In this document: positions 10,379 to 25,300 of the stretch, in pieces | Numbering within the stretch: the first letter of the stretch is position 1 | Layout of the letters: every line of letters starts with the position of its first letter | Origin: Neoarius graeffei | Taxonomy: Eukaryota; Chordata; Actinopteri; Siluriformes; Ariidae | DNA: 64,000 nucleotides | Direction: 5' to 3' | NCBI RefSeq assembly: GCF_027579695.1 | Contig: NC_083577.1 | Coordinates: 62,927,741 to 62,991,740, forward strand | Notes under the pieces: model-generated | What the model was told of the DNA's origin: nothing | Database searches by the model: none | The model's input: the letters and a program-made list of their open reading frames with translations, nothing else | Program-made: the position numbers and the translations under genes

Positions 10379-13300
10379 TGATTCCACACTTATGGGTACT
10401 GAAATGGGGACATGAACTTATTCACCTAAAACCATTTCTTTTTTTTACCATCAGGTCACAAAACATGTAATCTTTAATGAATGATATGTTAAAAGATAAC
10501 TTTAATTTTCTGAGATGTAATAAAAACATATTTATATGCCAAAGTCAAGCCTATGAGTTCCAAAATGATGTCTGTTACATTACTTCTGTTACGATTGTCC
10601 ATCTCGTGTCTGTTACAAATTAATTACAATCTAGCTATATACCATGTTAATCTTATTGAAAGAATGTGTATGTTTATTCTACTACACATGTTTATTAATT
10701 ATATTTGCTAAAACATCACCTTCCTATGTTTCAAAAAGTAATTCTACATTGTTAAAATTGAGAATATATATGTCCACAACACTTCTGTTACGTTCTGACT
10801 TTGGCATATGTAAATGTTTTTATTACATCTCAGAAAATTAAAGTTATCTTTTAACATATCATTCATTAAAGATTACATGTTTTGTGATCTGGTGCTAAAA
10901 AAAGAAATGGTTTTAGGTGAATTTTTAAAAATAAGTTCATGTCCCCATTTCAGTACCCATAAGCGTGGAATCACTCATATATTTTTTTTTTCTTATGATA
11001 GAATAACATTTTACAAACTCATTTCTGGGGGGAAAATAAACGTGCAGATATCAACTTGGGGGGGGACTAATTTTGACAATTTCGACGAGAAAGATGACAT
11101 GGAATAAAGGCTATTTTGTCATTGAAACACATGGGGATGGCTGGTAGTACATGTTATATTGCAGTTAGCAGGGCATTAGCCTTGTTTTTGCTTTACTTTC
11201 TAGAGACCTGTCCATACTTTTTTGTAAATACAGTCACTAGGTAAAACATATATCAGCTGTGTCTGTGTAAATAATGGCCTTCTGGTAAGCTACTGTAGAG
11301 TATGGTGTGTGTGTTTTGTTTTTTTTTAAATACTGTAATGTTTTCTACTGCGTCATATGAACATCTTATATTTGTTTGTTTCTTTCCCCCCAGTTCCGTT
11401 GGTGAGCGTGAGGAGCCTCGGCGGTCTCGTCTGGCTCAGCTCTGTACATACCTGCAGGAGCGCTACAAGCATCTCTGTAGGCAAGAGAGAGCTGCCACAC
11501 GCTATAGCAGATACAAATACGCCTTTAGGAAAGCTCTGCTCCATGCAGCCAGCAAGGATCCTGACTGCACAGGAGAACTCATCCAGCAGCTCAGCAAAAC
11601 ATCACACACCTCCAGCAGGTATAGGAAGTGTGTGTGTGTGTGTATATAAGAGTGAAAATTTGGAGATTTAGAGAGGTTAAAATATGTTTCATGTGTCCTA
11701 GGTGTGCAGTACAACAGGAACTGAGAAAATCTGTGTGTACTGGTAGCACCAAGGGTCAACCCTGCAGCAACCCATCTCTGCCTTTTACACGCCACTGCTT
11801 CCAACGTATCCTTCTGGCATATACTCCATAGTGCAGCAGTTACCTATTACAAATGATCACCACCACGTGTGTTTTCTAGTGGAATCCTTGCTCTTTTTTT
11901 TTGTTATGGTAGATGTATAGTTTACATTTTAGGTGGAGGTGTATTTTGGTCCTTGACAGTTGTTTTGTAGATATCCTGCTGAACCGCTCACAGCAGCTCT
12001 TCTCCAGCTGCACAGCACGGTTTGCTGATGGGCAGCAGTGTTCTGTCCCTGTCTTCGACATCACACACCAGACACCTCTCTGTGATGAACATGCCAAGAA
12101 AATGGTAATTGAAGTTTTTTGTTGTTTTTTGTTTTTTAAAGGCAGTTATTGAATTGAAGGCAATTTATGTAGAATTGCATGATAAATTAACAAGTACCAG
12201 TAGTTATTTGTCTTACACTTGTTATACTAGCGCATCTCAAACAATTAGAAGATTGTGAAGGTTTTTTTTTTGTAGTTTAATTCGATACATGCAAAGTGAA
12301 ATATTTCAAGCCTTTTTTTTGTTTTTGCTTTAATTTTGATGATTATGGCTTATAGCTCATGAAAATCAGAAATCGAGTATCTCAAATGATTAGAATATTT
12401 CCGAAGATCAATCCAAAAAGAATTTATAATACAGAAATGTCTAACTTCTGAAAAGCATGTTCATTTATACACTCAGTTCTTGGTTGGGACTCCTTTACCA
12501 CACATTACTTCATCAATGCGGTGTGGCATGGAGGCGATCAGCCTGTGGCACTGGTGAGGTGTTATTGAAGCTCAGGTTGCTTTGATAGCGGCCTTCAGCT
12601 CGTTTGTATTTTTGGCTCAGGTATTTCTCATCTTCCTCTTGACAATACCCCATAGATTTTCTCTGGGATTCAGGTCAGGTGAGTTGGCTGGCCAATTGAG
12701 CACAGTAATATCATGGTCAGCAAACATTTGGTAGTAGTTTTGGCACTGTGGGCAGGTGTGAAGTCTTGCTGGAAAAGGAAATCAACATCTCCATAAAGCT
12801 TGTCAGCAGATGGAAGCATGAAGTGCTCTAAAATCTCCTGGTAGACGGCTGCATTCACTTTGGACTTGATAAAATGCGGTGGATCAACACCAGCAGATGA
12901 CATGGCACCCCAAATCATCACAGACTGCGGAAACTTCACACTGGACTTCAAACACCTTGGCTTCTATGCCTCTCTGCTCTTCCTCCAGACTCTAGGACCT
13001 TGATTTCCAAATGAAATGCAACATTTACTTTCATCTGAAAAGGAGACATTGGACCACTGAGCAACAGTCCAGTTCTTTTTCTCCTTAGCCCAGGTAAGAC
13101 GCATCTGACGTTGTCTCTGGTTCAGGAGTGGCTTGATATGAGGAATGTGACAGTTGTAGCCCCTTTTCCTGAAGACGTCTGTGCGTGGTGGCTCTTGATG
13201 CACTGACACCAGCCTCAAGTCAGCAGTCTTCCCCATCATTGTGGTTGTGTGTAATGAACTAGACTGAGAGATGCATGGTATTTTATACTGTGTTACTCAA

Positions 13301-16300
13301 ACTCAGAACGAAATATTCTCATATTTTGAGATACTGGATTTCTGATTTTCATGAGCTGTAAGCCATAATCATAAAAATTTAAAACAAAAAAGGCTTGAAA
13401 TATTTAATTTTACATGTAATGAATATAGAACTAAATTACAAAAAAAACCTCATGATATTGCAATATTTTGAGATGCGCTAGTACACTACCGTTCAAAAGT
13501 TTGGGGTCACCCAGACAATTTTGTGTTTTCCATGAAAAGTCAGACTTTTATTTCCCACCATAAGTTGTAAAATGAATAGAAAATATAGTCAAGACATTTT
13601 TCTGGCCATTTTGAGCATTTAATCGACCCCACAAATGTGATGCTCCAGAAACTCAATCTGCTCAAAGGAAGGTCAGTTTTATAGCTTCTCTAAAGAGCTC
13701 AACTGTTTTCAGCTGTGCTAACATGATTGTACAAGGGTTTTCTAATCATCCATTAGCCTTCTGAGGCAATGAGCAAACACATTGTACCATTAGAACACTG
13801 GAGTGAGAGTTGCTGGAAATGGGCCTCTATACACCTATGGAGATATTGCACCAAAAACCAGACATTTGCAGCTAGAATAGTCATTTACCACATTAGCAAT
13901 GTATAGAGTGGATTTCTGATTAGTTTAAAGTCATCTTCATTGAAAAGAACAGTGCTTTTCTTTCAAAAATAAGGACATTTCAGAGTGACCCCAAACTTTT
14001 GAACGGTAGTGTATATTATTTTCAAATGTCTATACTATTCTAGTTAATCAGCTCACATGGCCTGAATCCCTTTTCCGTGGACAGTGTCGGAATATTGTTG
14101 GCACGGAATTGGGTTTGAGTCTAATATAACCTGCGTAGCCCAAGCACTTGGCCTGGAGGCTCCTTTCAAAGCAGTCAGGCTCAAAATGGTCCTCGCAAAC
14201 AACAGCTTTTCTATCAAAGGAGAGTTTCTAAAATATGACCTGTTCCCAAGTTGTGTAGTCACTGTTTAGCAAGTTGTTTACGGTGCTCAGTTGTCTGCAA
14301 TGGAACACAGGAAAAAACACTATCACGTTTATTATTTTTGCAACCATAAGCTTTACACGCTGCTATTTTTCAACAATGTTTTGTACATCTGGCTACATTG
14401 TGGTGTCAGGAGCAGCAAGCCAATCAAGATATGGAAACTCTATCAATATTACATGACGTCATGCTGACCTTTGATACCACCCACAAAGTGGCAATATGGC
14501 TGCACCCTTGAGTGAGCAGGAATACTAAAGAATTTTCAAGCACTGCTTTATGCAACACCAGTGTGACACTACAGGGTAGTCAAAATGCATTTGTGCAAAA
14601 TGTGTAATATTTCTAGCCTACATTTATTTTTTGCTGTGGATACCCTTTAAAGAAAGTTTGACCAATTTGTAGGAGGAAAAATTTGCATGTTCTGCTTACA
14701 GAGATGTTCACACTTTGTTGTTGTTTGGGCGATGCTAAAGTAAGATTAATAAATTTAATAGTAAAAGCTATAATATTACAGGCACTACTACAAGAATAAT
14801 TAAATATAGTTAATAGGGGTGGCACGGTTCACAAAAGTCGCGGTTCGGTACGTATTGCGGTTTGAGGTCTGCGGTTTGGTACGTATTGCGTTTTTTTTTA
14901 ATCTTAAGTACTCTGTATTTGGGCATATAGCCTACTATTTACCTTAAGTAAACATAGTTTAGGATACAGCATTTAAGAGAGGTTAAAATTATAGTTACAA
15001 TGAAATAATCATGCACAAACTGAGTTTGAGTTGACATAAGCACATTTTATGAACAATCTCTGATGAAAAGCCAGGTAGTATTTTGAAACAGCAAGAGGGA
15101 AGACGTGGATGATTTCAACAGCTTTTTTATTTACTACAGTATTTATACAAAGTGTCAGGAGTGTTTGCTGCCATGTTGTGGCATCTAGAGGAACCAGGTG
15201 TCTTTTGTCACATACAGAGTTTTCATAATTGGAAGAAATAAAAATGAGTTCTTAAAGCTTACTTTTGAACAGATGTGTGTGTTAAAACTTAAACTTTTAT
15301 GTGGCGACCAACCAACCACCTATATACAAAAACCGAATCAAAAACTCTTCTAATCCCTGAGAGTGAGGATGTATTTTTTCACTTGAAATTAAAGTGCAGT
15401 GTTTTGAAACGTATGGCTGGATTTCTTATCTAATCTTAAAGTGCCACTGTATTCTTAGAACGATTTATAACAAAATACACACACAGCCAATATAAAATAT
15501 TGCAATAAAACCAATCACTGCACTGTTTAAAACAAACCTCCCCTCCCCTCGCCGGAAAAAAAAAAAAAATCTAGTTCGCCCATTATCCTGTGTCATTCTG
15601 AGATGCGCAGATAGACAGTAAAGGGATTTCCGGCGTACCGCGGCGCCGGAACGCTATCACCCCTGTTCGCGCGAAAGAGAACCATGTGGTTTCATACGGG
15701 CATTCGGCTTTTTTTTTTTTTGGCGAACATCTTAAATAGGGGTACCGCGGTTTATACGCGTATTGCACCGCAACAGGCGTATCATACGGTTCGGTTTTTT
15801 TCCCATAACCGTGCCAAGCCTAATAGTTAATGAAAGTAGTAGGCATGTAGCTCCTGCAATGTCCATGCTGATACCGGATTGTGGAATCTAACACTTTAAA
15901 ATGAAAAATTTCTTATCTAGTACTTGTTACTCATTATAAAAATGTCCTGACTTTGGCAACTTGATGTCCATCAGAGATTTCCAGTAGCATCATCAATCAG
16001 CTAAACATACTGTAGGTTGGCTAGTATAGAATGTTCCCGGGTTGTCCTCAGGTTGCTTGCCTCATGGTGAAGGCCTGATTAAAATTGCTAATGTCGTTGC
16101 TGACGTAACATTTTCCAGCAGTCTGTATCAGTGCAGTTATATGCATCATAGGGTAAAAACAAAGCATGTAATCTTATATCCTGCCTGGGTCGATTTTAGT
16201 GTTCTGCTGTAGGATAAATGTTATGAGTAGTGCATAACTAACTATATAGTCATAACGGTTTCATGAGGTAGTCGCCTGGAATGCGTTTCAATTAACAGGT

Positions 16301-19300
16301 GTGCCTCGTCAAAAGTTGGTGCAATTTCTTGCCGCTTTAATGCGTTTGAGATCAAATAGTAAATAATACAGTAAATAGCCCTATTCCACAACTGTAGTAA
16401 TCCAGATTATGTCAAGAACCGCTCAGCTAAGTAAAGAGAAATGACACCCGTCATTACTTTAAGACAGGAAGTGTCCTTTTTCATTAAATAAAAATAAAGA
16501 ACAACCTCTCCCCGTGTCCGCGTGGGTTTCCTCCGGGTGCTCTGGTTTCCCCCACAGTCCAAAGACATGCAGGTTAGGTTAACTGGTGACTCTGAATTGA
16601 GCGTAGGTGTGAATGTGAGTGTGAATGGTTGTCTGTGTCTATGTGTCAGCCCTGTGATGACCTGGCCACTTGTCCAGGGTGTACCCCGCCTTTCGCCCAT
16701 AGTCAGCTGGGATAGGCTCCAGCTTGCCTGCGACCCTGTAGAAGGATAAAGTGGCTAGAGATGATGAGATGAGATAAAGAACAACCACTGAATTAGATGT
16801 GTCTGGACTTTTGACTGGTACTGCAGTTGAGCCATAAACCATGCTTTCTCAGGCATATCGACACATCTAACTGAAAGTAGCTTGGCCAGATCAGTAAATC
16901 TCAAGCTAACAGATACTATTTTCAGCTAAAATATCACTGAACAACCTGGCGACTTGTCCAGGGTGCACCCTGCCTTCAGAAAGCAGCAGAATGTCCCTAC
17001 TGCACAAACACTGTCTCCAAATTTGACAGCACGGTGGAGGAATTTTGGCTTCATACCTATAGAATGGGCCGGCACGGTGGTGTAGTGGTTAGTGCTGTTG
17101 CCTCACAGCAAGAAGGTTCGGGTTCGAGCCCAGCGGCCGGCGAGGGCCTTTCTGTGCGGAGTTTGCATGTTCTCCCCGTGTCCGTGTGGGTTTCCTCCGG
17201 GTGCTCCGGTTTCCCCCACAGTCCAAAGACATGCAGGTTAGGTTAACTGGTGACTCTAAATTGATCGTAGGTGTGAATGTGAGTGTGAATGGTTGTCTGT
17301 GTCTGTGTGTCAGCCCTGTGATGACCTGGCGACTTGTCCAGGGTGAACCCCGCCTCTCGCCCATAGTCAGCTGGGATAGGCTCCAGCTTGCCTGCGACCC
17401 TGTAGAACAGGATAAAGCGGCTAGAGATGATGAGATGAGATCACTGAACATGTTTGATTTTACACTATTCATTGTTAATTTGCACAACCTGAGATGGTGT
17501 TCATGTGTTTGGAGTTGCATGAGGCCATTTTGGACCTGAATTGAATCCAATTAAACTACTAGAAAAGTAAAGGATAGTGTTTTGCTTCACAAGTGTACAG
17601 TTTTAAAAAAAAAAAAAAAAAAGAAAACTTAAGTGAGATCACTGCAGACCTTTTTTTTTTTTTTTTCCAGTAAATCGAACACATTTCCTGAAGAGATCCG
17701 TTTCATCAAAACCAGTTAGACAGTTGATCAAGTAAGGATCAAATGTGTCAAAATCCTTTGATTAATAAAAAGTACTTGACAGTGCTGTTTTCTTTAAAAC
17801 AGAAGTGCATGAGATGTTAAGAACCAGTCTGAAGGCAGGGTTGATACTATGACTGACTAGCCACGAAATCAGGCTGCTGAGGACTTATTACAGAGTAAAT
17901 AAATCGTATTCCATTGTTGGCTTCTATGTTCTAGTATTTTGTTGACCGGCTTGGTTTGTATGTTTCCTGCAGGATAATTTCCTCCGTGGGGATAGTAACA
18001 GGCGGGTGCAGCAGCAGAGACGGCCACGTAAAAAGACCAAACCACCAGCGTTGACAAAAAAACACAAGAAAAAGAAGAGGAAAGTAGTGCGGCGTCCCCA
18101 GAAACCCATTCCTCCTGCCCTACCACAGGGCAACCTGCCCATGCCCCCCACATTGGCACTGCCCACCCACCATGCCAGTATCAGGTACACATACCCATAC
18201 ATGCAACATCAGCATAGTACTTTTCTGCTCAACAGGATGGTACGGTACACTACATCTCACATTTATTTCCATTTCCATGTGACCTGTACCATAATTAGGG
18301 ATACAAGGGTGATTTAATAGAAATGGTGTAGAACAGTGATTGAATACAGTTATCACAGAATTGTTGAGAGTCAGTATTCATCAGGTCACCACCTTTTTTA
18401 AAAACTAAAAATCACTAATGACCCAGAATTACTTTTCCCCCCCCAGACTATGCAGCACAGCAGTCAGTAATGGTGTCTAATAACATCATCCAGTACTGCT
18501 TTCAGCTTCTCAAACTTGTGGTTTCTTATCACATAAGAGCGATTATGGTTTTCAAAGGGGTCTGTGCAGGTGAGCGAGGGGGGGGGGGGTCCATGATTTT
18601 GTAAAAATCTTATTACACTGGTGATCATAGCCCATGATTAGTTGTATTTATTATTGCGCTCGTATATAGTTATTGGCCTGTTTGACTGGCCAGTTGAAAT
18701 TAAATTTGTTCCATCCTCAGTAACTCAGAAGCAAGGCTTATAAATAATGTTATCTTGGCCCTAATGTGATCACTACGTGGAAAGTTCAGGAATAAAAATC
18801 ACTATGGCTCAAATACGGGGTGACCATGGCCTGAAGGCTAGAGAAGCAGCCTTGGGCCCAAAGGGTTGCTGGTTCTATTCCCGGGACTGGCAGGAAACAT
18901 TTGAATGAACACCACTTTCTCCTCCATCTGTATCATGGCTGAAGTGCCCTTGAGCAAGGCACCTAACCCCCAACTGCTCCCCAGGCGCTGTAGCATAGCT
19001 GCCCACTGCTCTGGGTATACGTGTGTGATCGTTGCTCACTTGTGTGTGCATGTATGTGTTCACTGCCTCAGATGGGTTAAATGCAGAGGAGCAATTTCAC
19101 TGTGCTTTTGTACATGTGACAAAGTCGTCGTCGTCTTCTCAATATTACCAGAATATTATTGTATATGTATGAATGAGCCTAATGGTTTAAAATTGATGAG
19201 TTAGAAGGGGTAAATTCCACGGGCCCTTTGGATCCAGAGCTCTCTGTTAAAAAACAAACAAACAAAAAAAAACCTTGCTCCAGAGAACTCCATTCCTTGC

Positions 19301-22300
19301 CATGTTCCATTGTGCCGTATGCAATAGACACGGGTACTATACCAGGGTTCTAGTTTCGAATTAGTTATTGTATTGTGCATTACTGCACTCTCTGATGGAA
19401 CAGTGATGTAATGAAGGAAAATAAATAAATAAACACATGCATACATACAGTTGTGGTCAGAAGTTTACATACAGTGATATGAATGTCATCTTGGATATGA
19501 ATGTCATGACAATATTTGGGCTTTCGGTAATGTATTTGAACTTAATAAAAAAAAAACTCTAGAAGTTGGTGCACAAGTTTTAATTTTCTATGGGCTTTCT
19601 GAAATCAACACAGGGTCAAAAATGTACACTCACTCACTTAGATTATTAATTCAGAGGTGCTGAAACTTCCAAAACGTCTCCTATCTTGCCAAGGCCAAGG
19701 TCTCTTAACTTCCTGTTAGTGATCATGATTGACTACAGCTGGTAGCTTCTCTGTGCCTTCATAAAAAGGGTTTGTTTACAGCACTCATTGGATTTACCAA
19801 CACAGTAAACTGGGAAAGCCCAAAGAGCTCAGTGCAGATCTGAGAACGCTGGTTACAAATGTAACTGTGGTTCTATGACTAAGTGGAAGACCACCAGGGC
19901 GGTGCTGAAAGCACTAGTGGAAGCATCTTTGCATCCGGCGTTTCGAGAACCGCATACAAAAGTTGTCATCTCATGACGTATGACGTGCCTGCCTACATAA
20001 GGCAACATCCCACGTCATTTGGCCTCAAGATCATTCTCGCGCAATCCAAGTGACCAAAGACCCTGGCGGTCTTCCACTTAGTCATAGAACCACGGTTACA
20101 TTCGTAACCAACATTCTATTTCCTTCAGTCCAGACCGTCAGGGCGGTGCTGAAAGCACTAGTGGAAGACTAATACCAACCCAGTCACGAGGAATTCAGAA
20201 GAGCATCACCACCTTCTGGAAGAACAGCTGCACACAGCAATGGCATGGACGCAACATTTAGCCTGTAGTACCGGGCAAATGTACATGTATTAGACCAAGT
20301 TGCAGCAGCACAAATGTCAGAGAGTGGTACGCCCCGGAGAGCTGCCCATGATGTTGCCTGAGCACGCGCCGAATGGCAGCGGACAGGAGAGGGCACAGTA
20401 CGTCCCATAGATTCATAGGCATAGGTGATTTGCCTCCACAACCCAACGGGAGAGCCACTGCTTGGACAGAGGCCTTCCTCTCGGAGCAACACCAAAACAA
20501 ACAGTTGGTCTGTCATACGAAAGGCTGCCGTCCTATCAAAATAAAACCTCAGAGCCCTGATGGCACAACTCTGCACGCAAGTCTGTCCTGTCCGCCGGTA
20601 TAGCAGTCAGCAAAATCCGCTGGTTGCCAAACTGCGGAGATAAGACTTTCGGGAGGAAAGCTGGGTTAGGTCACAATGAAACACCTGTCAAACATGGGGC
20701 CCCAACGAAGACAAACAGAACTCACTGAGAGGGCATGTAGCTCACACACACGCCGGGCTGTTGTGATGGCAAGAAGAAAAGCCGTTTTAACAGAGAGCCA
20801 CTTAATGTCAGCTGCTGACACGGGCTCATAAGGAGGTAAGCAAAGGGATTCGAGCACAGTGTTCAGATCCCATGATGGACTCTGCACAAAATGAGGAGGA
20901 TTAAGACAAAATGCCCCTCTCAAAAAGGCTACCACCAGCCGGTGGGACCCAAGTGAAACGCCTCCAACCTCTGAACAGTGGGCTGTTAGTGCTGCAACAT
21001 ACACCTTAAGTGTAGATGCAGCCCTGCCAGGCTCTAAAAGGTGCTGCAGGAAATCTAAAGTCTGTGGAACAGAGCAGCTTAGGGGGTCGATGTTGTGTTC
21101 TGCACACCAATCACAGAACACCTTCCATTTGCCTGCATACAAGCGTCGGGTAGATTCTGCACATGCGTTCACCACAGTGTTCCTGGTCCTTTCTGAACAC
21201 TCCAGTAGTAGCCCCGGGGCCCCAAGGGCCACACCCAGAGCTTCAGGCATTCGGAACATGGGTGTTGAATCCTGCCCTCCATCTGCGTCAGCAAGTCGGG
21301 CCTGTTGGGCAGCTGACAAGGGGGTCCCACTAGTAGTGACAGCAGGAGCTGGAACCATGACCTGGATGGCCAATGAGGAGCTATCAATAGCACATGGTGA
21401 CTGTGATCACGCACACGGCAGAGAGTCCTCCACAACAGTTGTAGAGGGGGAAAGGCATAAAGGATGGCCCTCGGCCAGTCGTGGGCCAGAGCATCCTGGC
21501 CCAACGCTGCCGTTTCTTTCCCCAGGGAAAACCATGTTGGACAATGAGTTGTCTGACTGCTCGCAAACAGGTCCACAGTTGCTCTCCCATAGGTTTTCCA
21601 GATCTGTTCCACTGTGTCTGGATGCAGTTTCCAATCCCCTTGAGACACCTTGCCGCGTGACAGAGCATCTGCCACACTGTTTTGGCGTCCAGGTAGATAA
21701 GATGCTCTTATGGAAAGGAGGTTGTCCTGAGTCCTAGGAGACTGTGAGCCACATGAAGCGCAGCTACAGACCTTGTACCCCCCTCATGATTTGATATAGA
21801 AAACAGTTGTCACATTGTCTGTACGTACCAATACATGTTTGCCCTGTAGCACTTCCTGAAAGTGGCGCAACGTCAGAAACACCGCCATCAACTCCAGTGT
21901 GTTGATGTGGGACGTGCGCCACGGAGCAGGCCAGGTGCCGTTCACACCTTGCCGACGCCAGACTCCACCCCAACCCATGAGGGAAGCATCTGTCCGGATA
22001 ACCTCCCACCGTCCCGGTGGGGGACCAAGTGGAACTCCATGAGTGAGAAAGTGTGCCTGGGACCAAGGTCTTAGCATGAGCATGCAACGGCGTGTTATTC
22101 TCACCCTCATGTGTCTGTCTTGCACTGGACACAGATGCAGTTGAAGAAGCCATCTCTGAAAAGCCTTTAGCCACAGAAGACCCAGAGGAATGACTACTGA
22201 GGCCGCTGTGAGTTTCCCCAACAGCTGAAGGAGAGAAACATAACGCTGTGTTCCCCTGACACGAAGGTGGTTCACTCCAGTAAGAATTGAACTTATTCTG

Positions 22301-25300
22301 TCTGGCGTGGGACTGGCCAGCATAGTGTTCGAATCCAGGGCAAGGCCGATGAAATGTGTTGCCTGGACTGGGACCAGTTTGCACTTCCTCTGGTTCACCC
22401 TGAACCCCAGAGCCGTAATGTGTAGTAGCAACTGGTGAGCATGTTCCCTGGCCTGTTCGGGCGATGCCGCACAAAGAAGCCAGTTGTCCAAGTAAGGGAG
22501 CACTCTTATGCCCTCCTTCTGAAGGGGTTCTAGTGCCACTTGGATGCATTTCGAGAACACCCTTGGTGCCAGAGAAAGTCCAAAGGGGAGAACTCTGAAC
22601 TGAAAAAATCTTTCCCATGAACGAAAAACGAAGGAAGCGCCTGTGGTCCACGGCAATGGGTATGTGAAAATAGGCGTCCTCAAGATCTACGGTCACAAAC
22701 CAGTCCTGGTTTGTGACTGCTTGCAGTACATCTGTTGTTCTTAGCATTCAAAAAGGAAGCACCTTCAAGAAATGGTTTAACCTTCTTAAATCTAAAATTG
22801 GCCTGAACCCGCCGTCTTTCTTTGGAACGAGAAAATAAACTGAAAAGAACCCCCCTGGGTGAACAATGGGGTCGACCATCTCTATGGCTCCTTTTTGTAG
22901 TAACAACTGAACTTCTCTCGACAAGGCTTCTGCCTGTCTTGGATTGGTTATAACTGTCTGCCTCACACCCGAATGCATTGGTGGCCAGCGGCGGAATTGC
23001 AGGCGGTACCCTTCTGAGAGGGTTGTGAGTAGCCATTGGTTGGTTGTTATTTCACGCCAACGTGCTAGCTGGCTGCCTGTAAAAACTCCTGCCACTGGCC
23101 CTGACCTGTCAGTGGTCCTGTCTACGTTTTTCGGAAGGGATGGGGGGAGCGACGACTGCGGGGAGGACCTGTCTGTCGAAAAGGGCGAAAACTCACGTGT
23201 GGCTGAGTGCCACCCTGCCTGGCCGAGGGAGGTGGGGGATTGGGGGCCCGCTGCTGGGGTCGATGGGAAGACCTTTGTGCAGCTCTAGGGGCCACATGCC
23301 TAAAGCATGAGGCAGAAGGGTTTGGCGGAGCTCTGAAGGTGGGTGCTACGCCCGCATGACGGGAGTGAGACTCTGTAACAGATACACGTCTGTCAAGGGC
23401 CTCTTGTGCTGCTGGCCCAAAGACCTGTCCAGGTGCCAGTGAGAGGTGCCTCAGGTTGTTCCTGCATACTTCTGGCAGAGGCGATTGAGCCAGCCACACT
23501 TGTCGACGGGCTTGCAGCAAGGTGCCCAAGGTAGTGCCACACTGGTTGGCAATGACACCCATAGCCTGCAATGCAAGTTCCAGTACCTCAGCTGCCAGTG
23601 GGTCTGCCGATGATGAGTCGAGTGCAGCATAACAAGCATGTGTGCCAGTGAGTTAGACACCCTGCCAAGAAAGGCAGTAGAGTTGTAAGCACGAGAAAGT
23701 AGCTCGTCTGTGCGGCGGCACTCAGCGTTGGGGCAATGCACCTGCTCCCAAAGTGCTTCATTGGGAGACACGATGAGCGAAGCAACGCTTGATTCGACTA
23801 CTGGCATGCTACCCAAGCCAACAGCACCGGGGTCCTGCATTGCCGCAAGCATGCGAGGCATCTGGTCTGGACAGGCAGATTTCGTAGCAGCCTCCAGGGT
23901 AGAGGCCACCACAGAAGTAAAGTCACGACACTGTGGAATTACCAGAGAGGTGCGCTGAACACGGTACGGGAACATGTTCTCAGATCCACTAGGAGGCACC
24001 GGGGTGTTCAACTGCAAACGTGCAAGCAAAGCCTTCAGTGTGGCCTCCACCGAACCCACCACTGAGGCAGACTCCCCAGATCGCCCAGAGGTGACATCAC
24101 TGCCCGAATCATGGGGCACAACACCTGGCAGGACTTTGCTTGGTGGCTGTGCTGAGGAAGAAGACTGACTGACTGAAAAAGGTGTCTGAGGCAGCCACAA
24201 ACATCACTTCCTCTTGGTCAGGTGGCTGAGAACATGAGCCAACGGGTGACAAGGAGGCAGGTGGTGCAGGCTGTTCCTCTACAGTACCTACCTGTGCCCC
24301 TGCTGTGGGGGGGGCTTGCAAGCAGAGGCAATAGATGCTCCACTGTAGATGAGAGCAGTTCCACTTTATGCTCTAACTCAGAAGACAGATTTTTTTGCAC
24401 TGTTTTGCATGCACTGGTGGTGAAAGCCTACGCTTGCGCTGTGTCTGAGAATCCGAGGGCAGAAAACTGCTAGACGCACATTCCATACCAGCCAACTGCG
24501 CCTGTCTAACAGTAAGCGGCATTAACGCACAGGAAGGGCATGGATCAGACATTGCCTCCCTTAGACGTTGCATGCCAAGGCACTCCGCACAGCGATCATG
24601 TGCATCCAGCACCTCCATTAGGTTGGGGCAAGTGGAACACCTCGCTGAATCCATCTCCGTGTCTACTGACCGATTATTTTTTTAAAAAATTTTTTTTAAG
24701 AAAAGAAGCAAGGTGTTGCGCTGCTTACTAGCCTGGCAATCAAGGCTAGCGAGTTCGCAAGCGCAACTTTACCACTACAGACAATGATTTACTAGCAACC
24801 AGAAAACCGATGCTCACGTAAAGTTGTAAGTACACGTTAACATTATTGACAACCAATTCGCTAACTCACTCAACACTGACAAACCTGCCGGCAACCGAAC
24901 AGTTTGTGACAAGACCGATATAATAGCCGTCCCTGAAAACTTGGCAGCCAAGGTTCAGTGACTATCGATACATAAAACAATCTCCAAAATAATGTTAACC
25001 AAGTTACCTTAGCAACCAAACAGCTCGTGTGGAGTCGAGTCCCACTGAAGTCCTCTTCAGTCATGAGTTGCACTGTAGATTGTTGCAGGTATTCCCACAG
25101 TTAACTGATAACACGCACAGAATTCCAATAGAAGAGATGCGATTCCAACACGAGAAAAAAAGAAGAGGCCAAATGACGTGGGATGTTGCCTTATGTAGGC
25201 AGGCACGTCATACGTCATGAGATGACAACTTTTGTATGCGGTTCTTGAAACGCGCGGATGCAAAAATGCTTCCACTAGTGCTTTCACTAGTGCTGTCTGG

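Larger units (their letters stand above)
9564..11393 (+). other. ino80d: INO80D intron 3
   Basis: GT-AG intron holding a complete family 1 SINE on the minus strand, a compound (GT)n(AT)n microsatellite and a 600-bp long-TIR foldback. The remaining 10977-11393 is AT-rich and unrecognised. Confidence 0.85.
12105..17972 (+). other. ino80d: INO80D intron 6
   Basis: A 5.9-kb intron largely built from mobile elements: a Tc1 element abutting a MITE, a hAT element, a partial Tc1-type MITE hosting a SINE, and a SINE with 5'-transduced flank. The stretches 14014-14805, 15831-16260 and 17443-17972 have no recognised feature. Confidence 0.85.

Noticed and set aside
10178..10387. open frames of repeated Ile-Tyr or Val-Cys residues near microsatellites, also at 2949 and 45300
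   Set aside because: They translate (TA)n or (GT)n tracts and have no gene structure.
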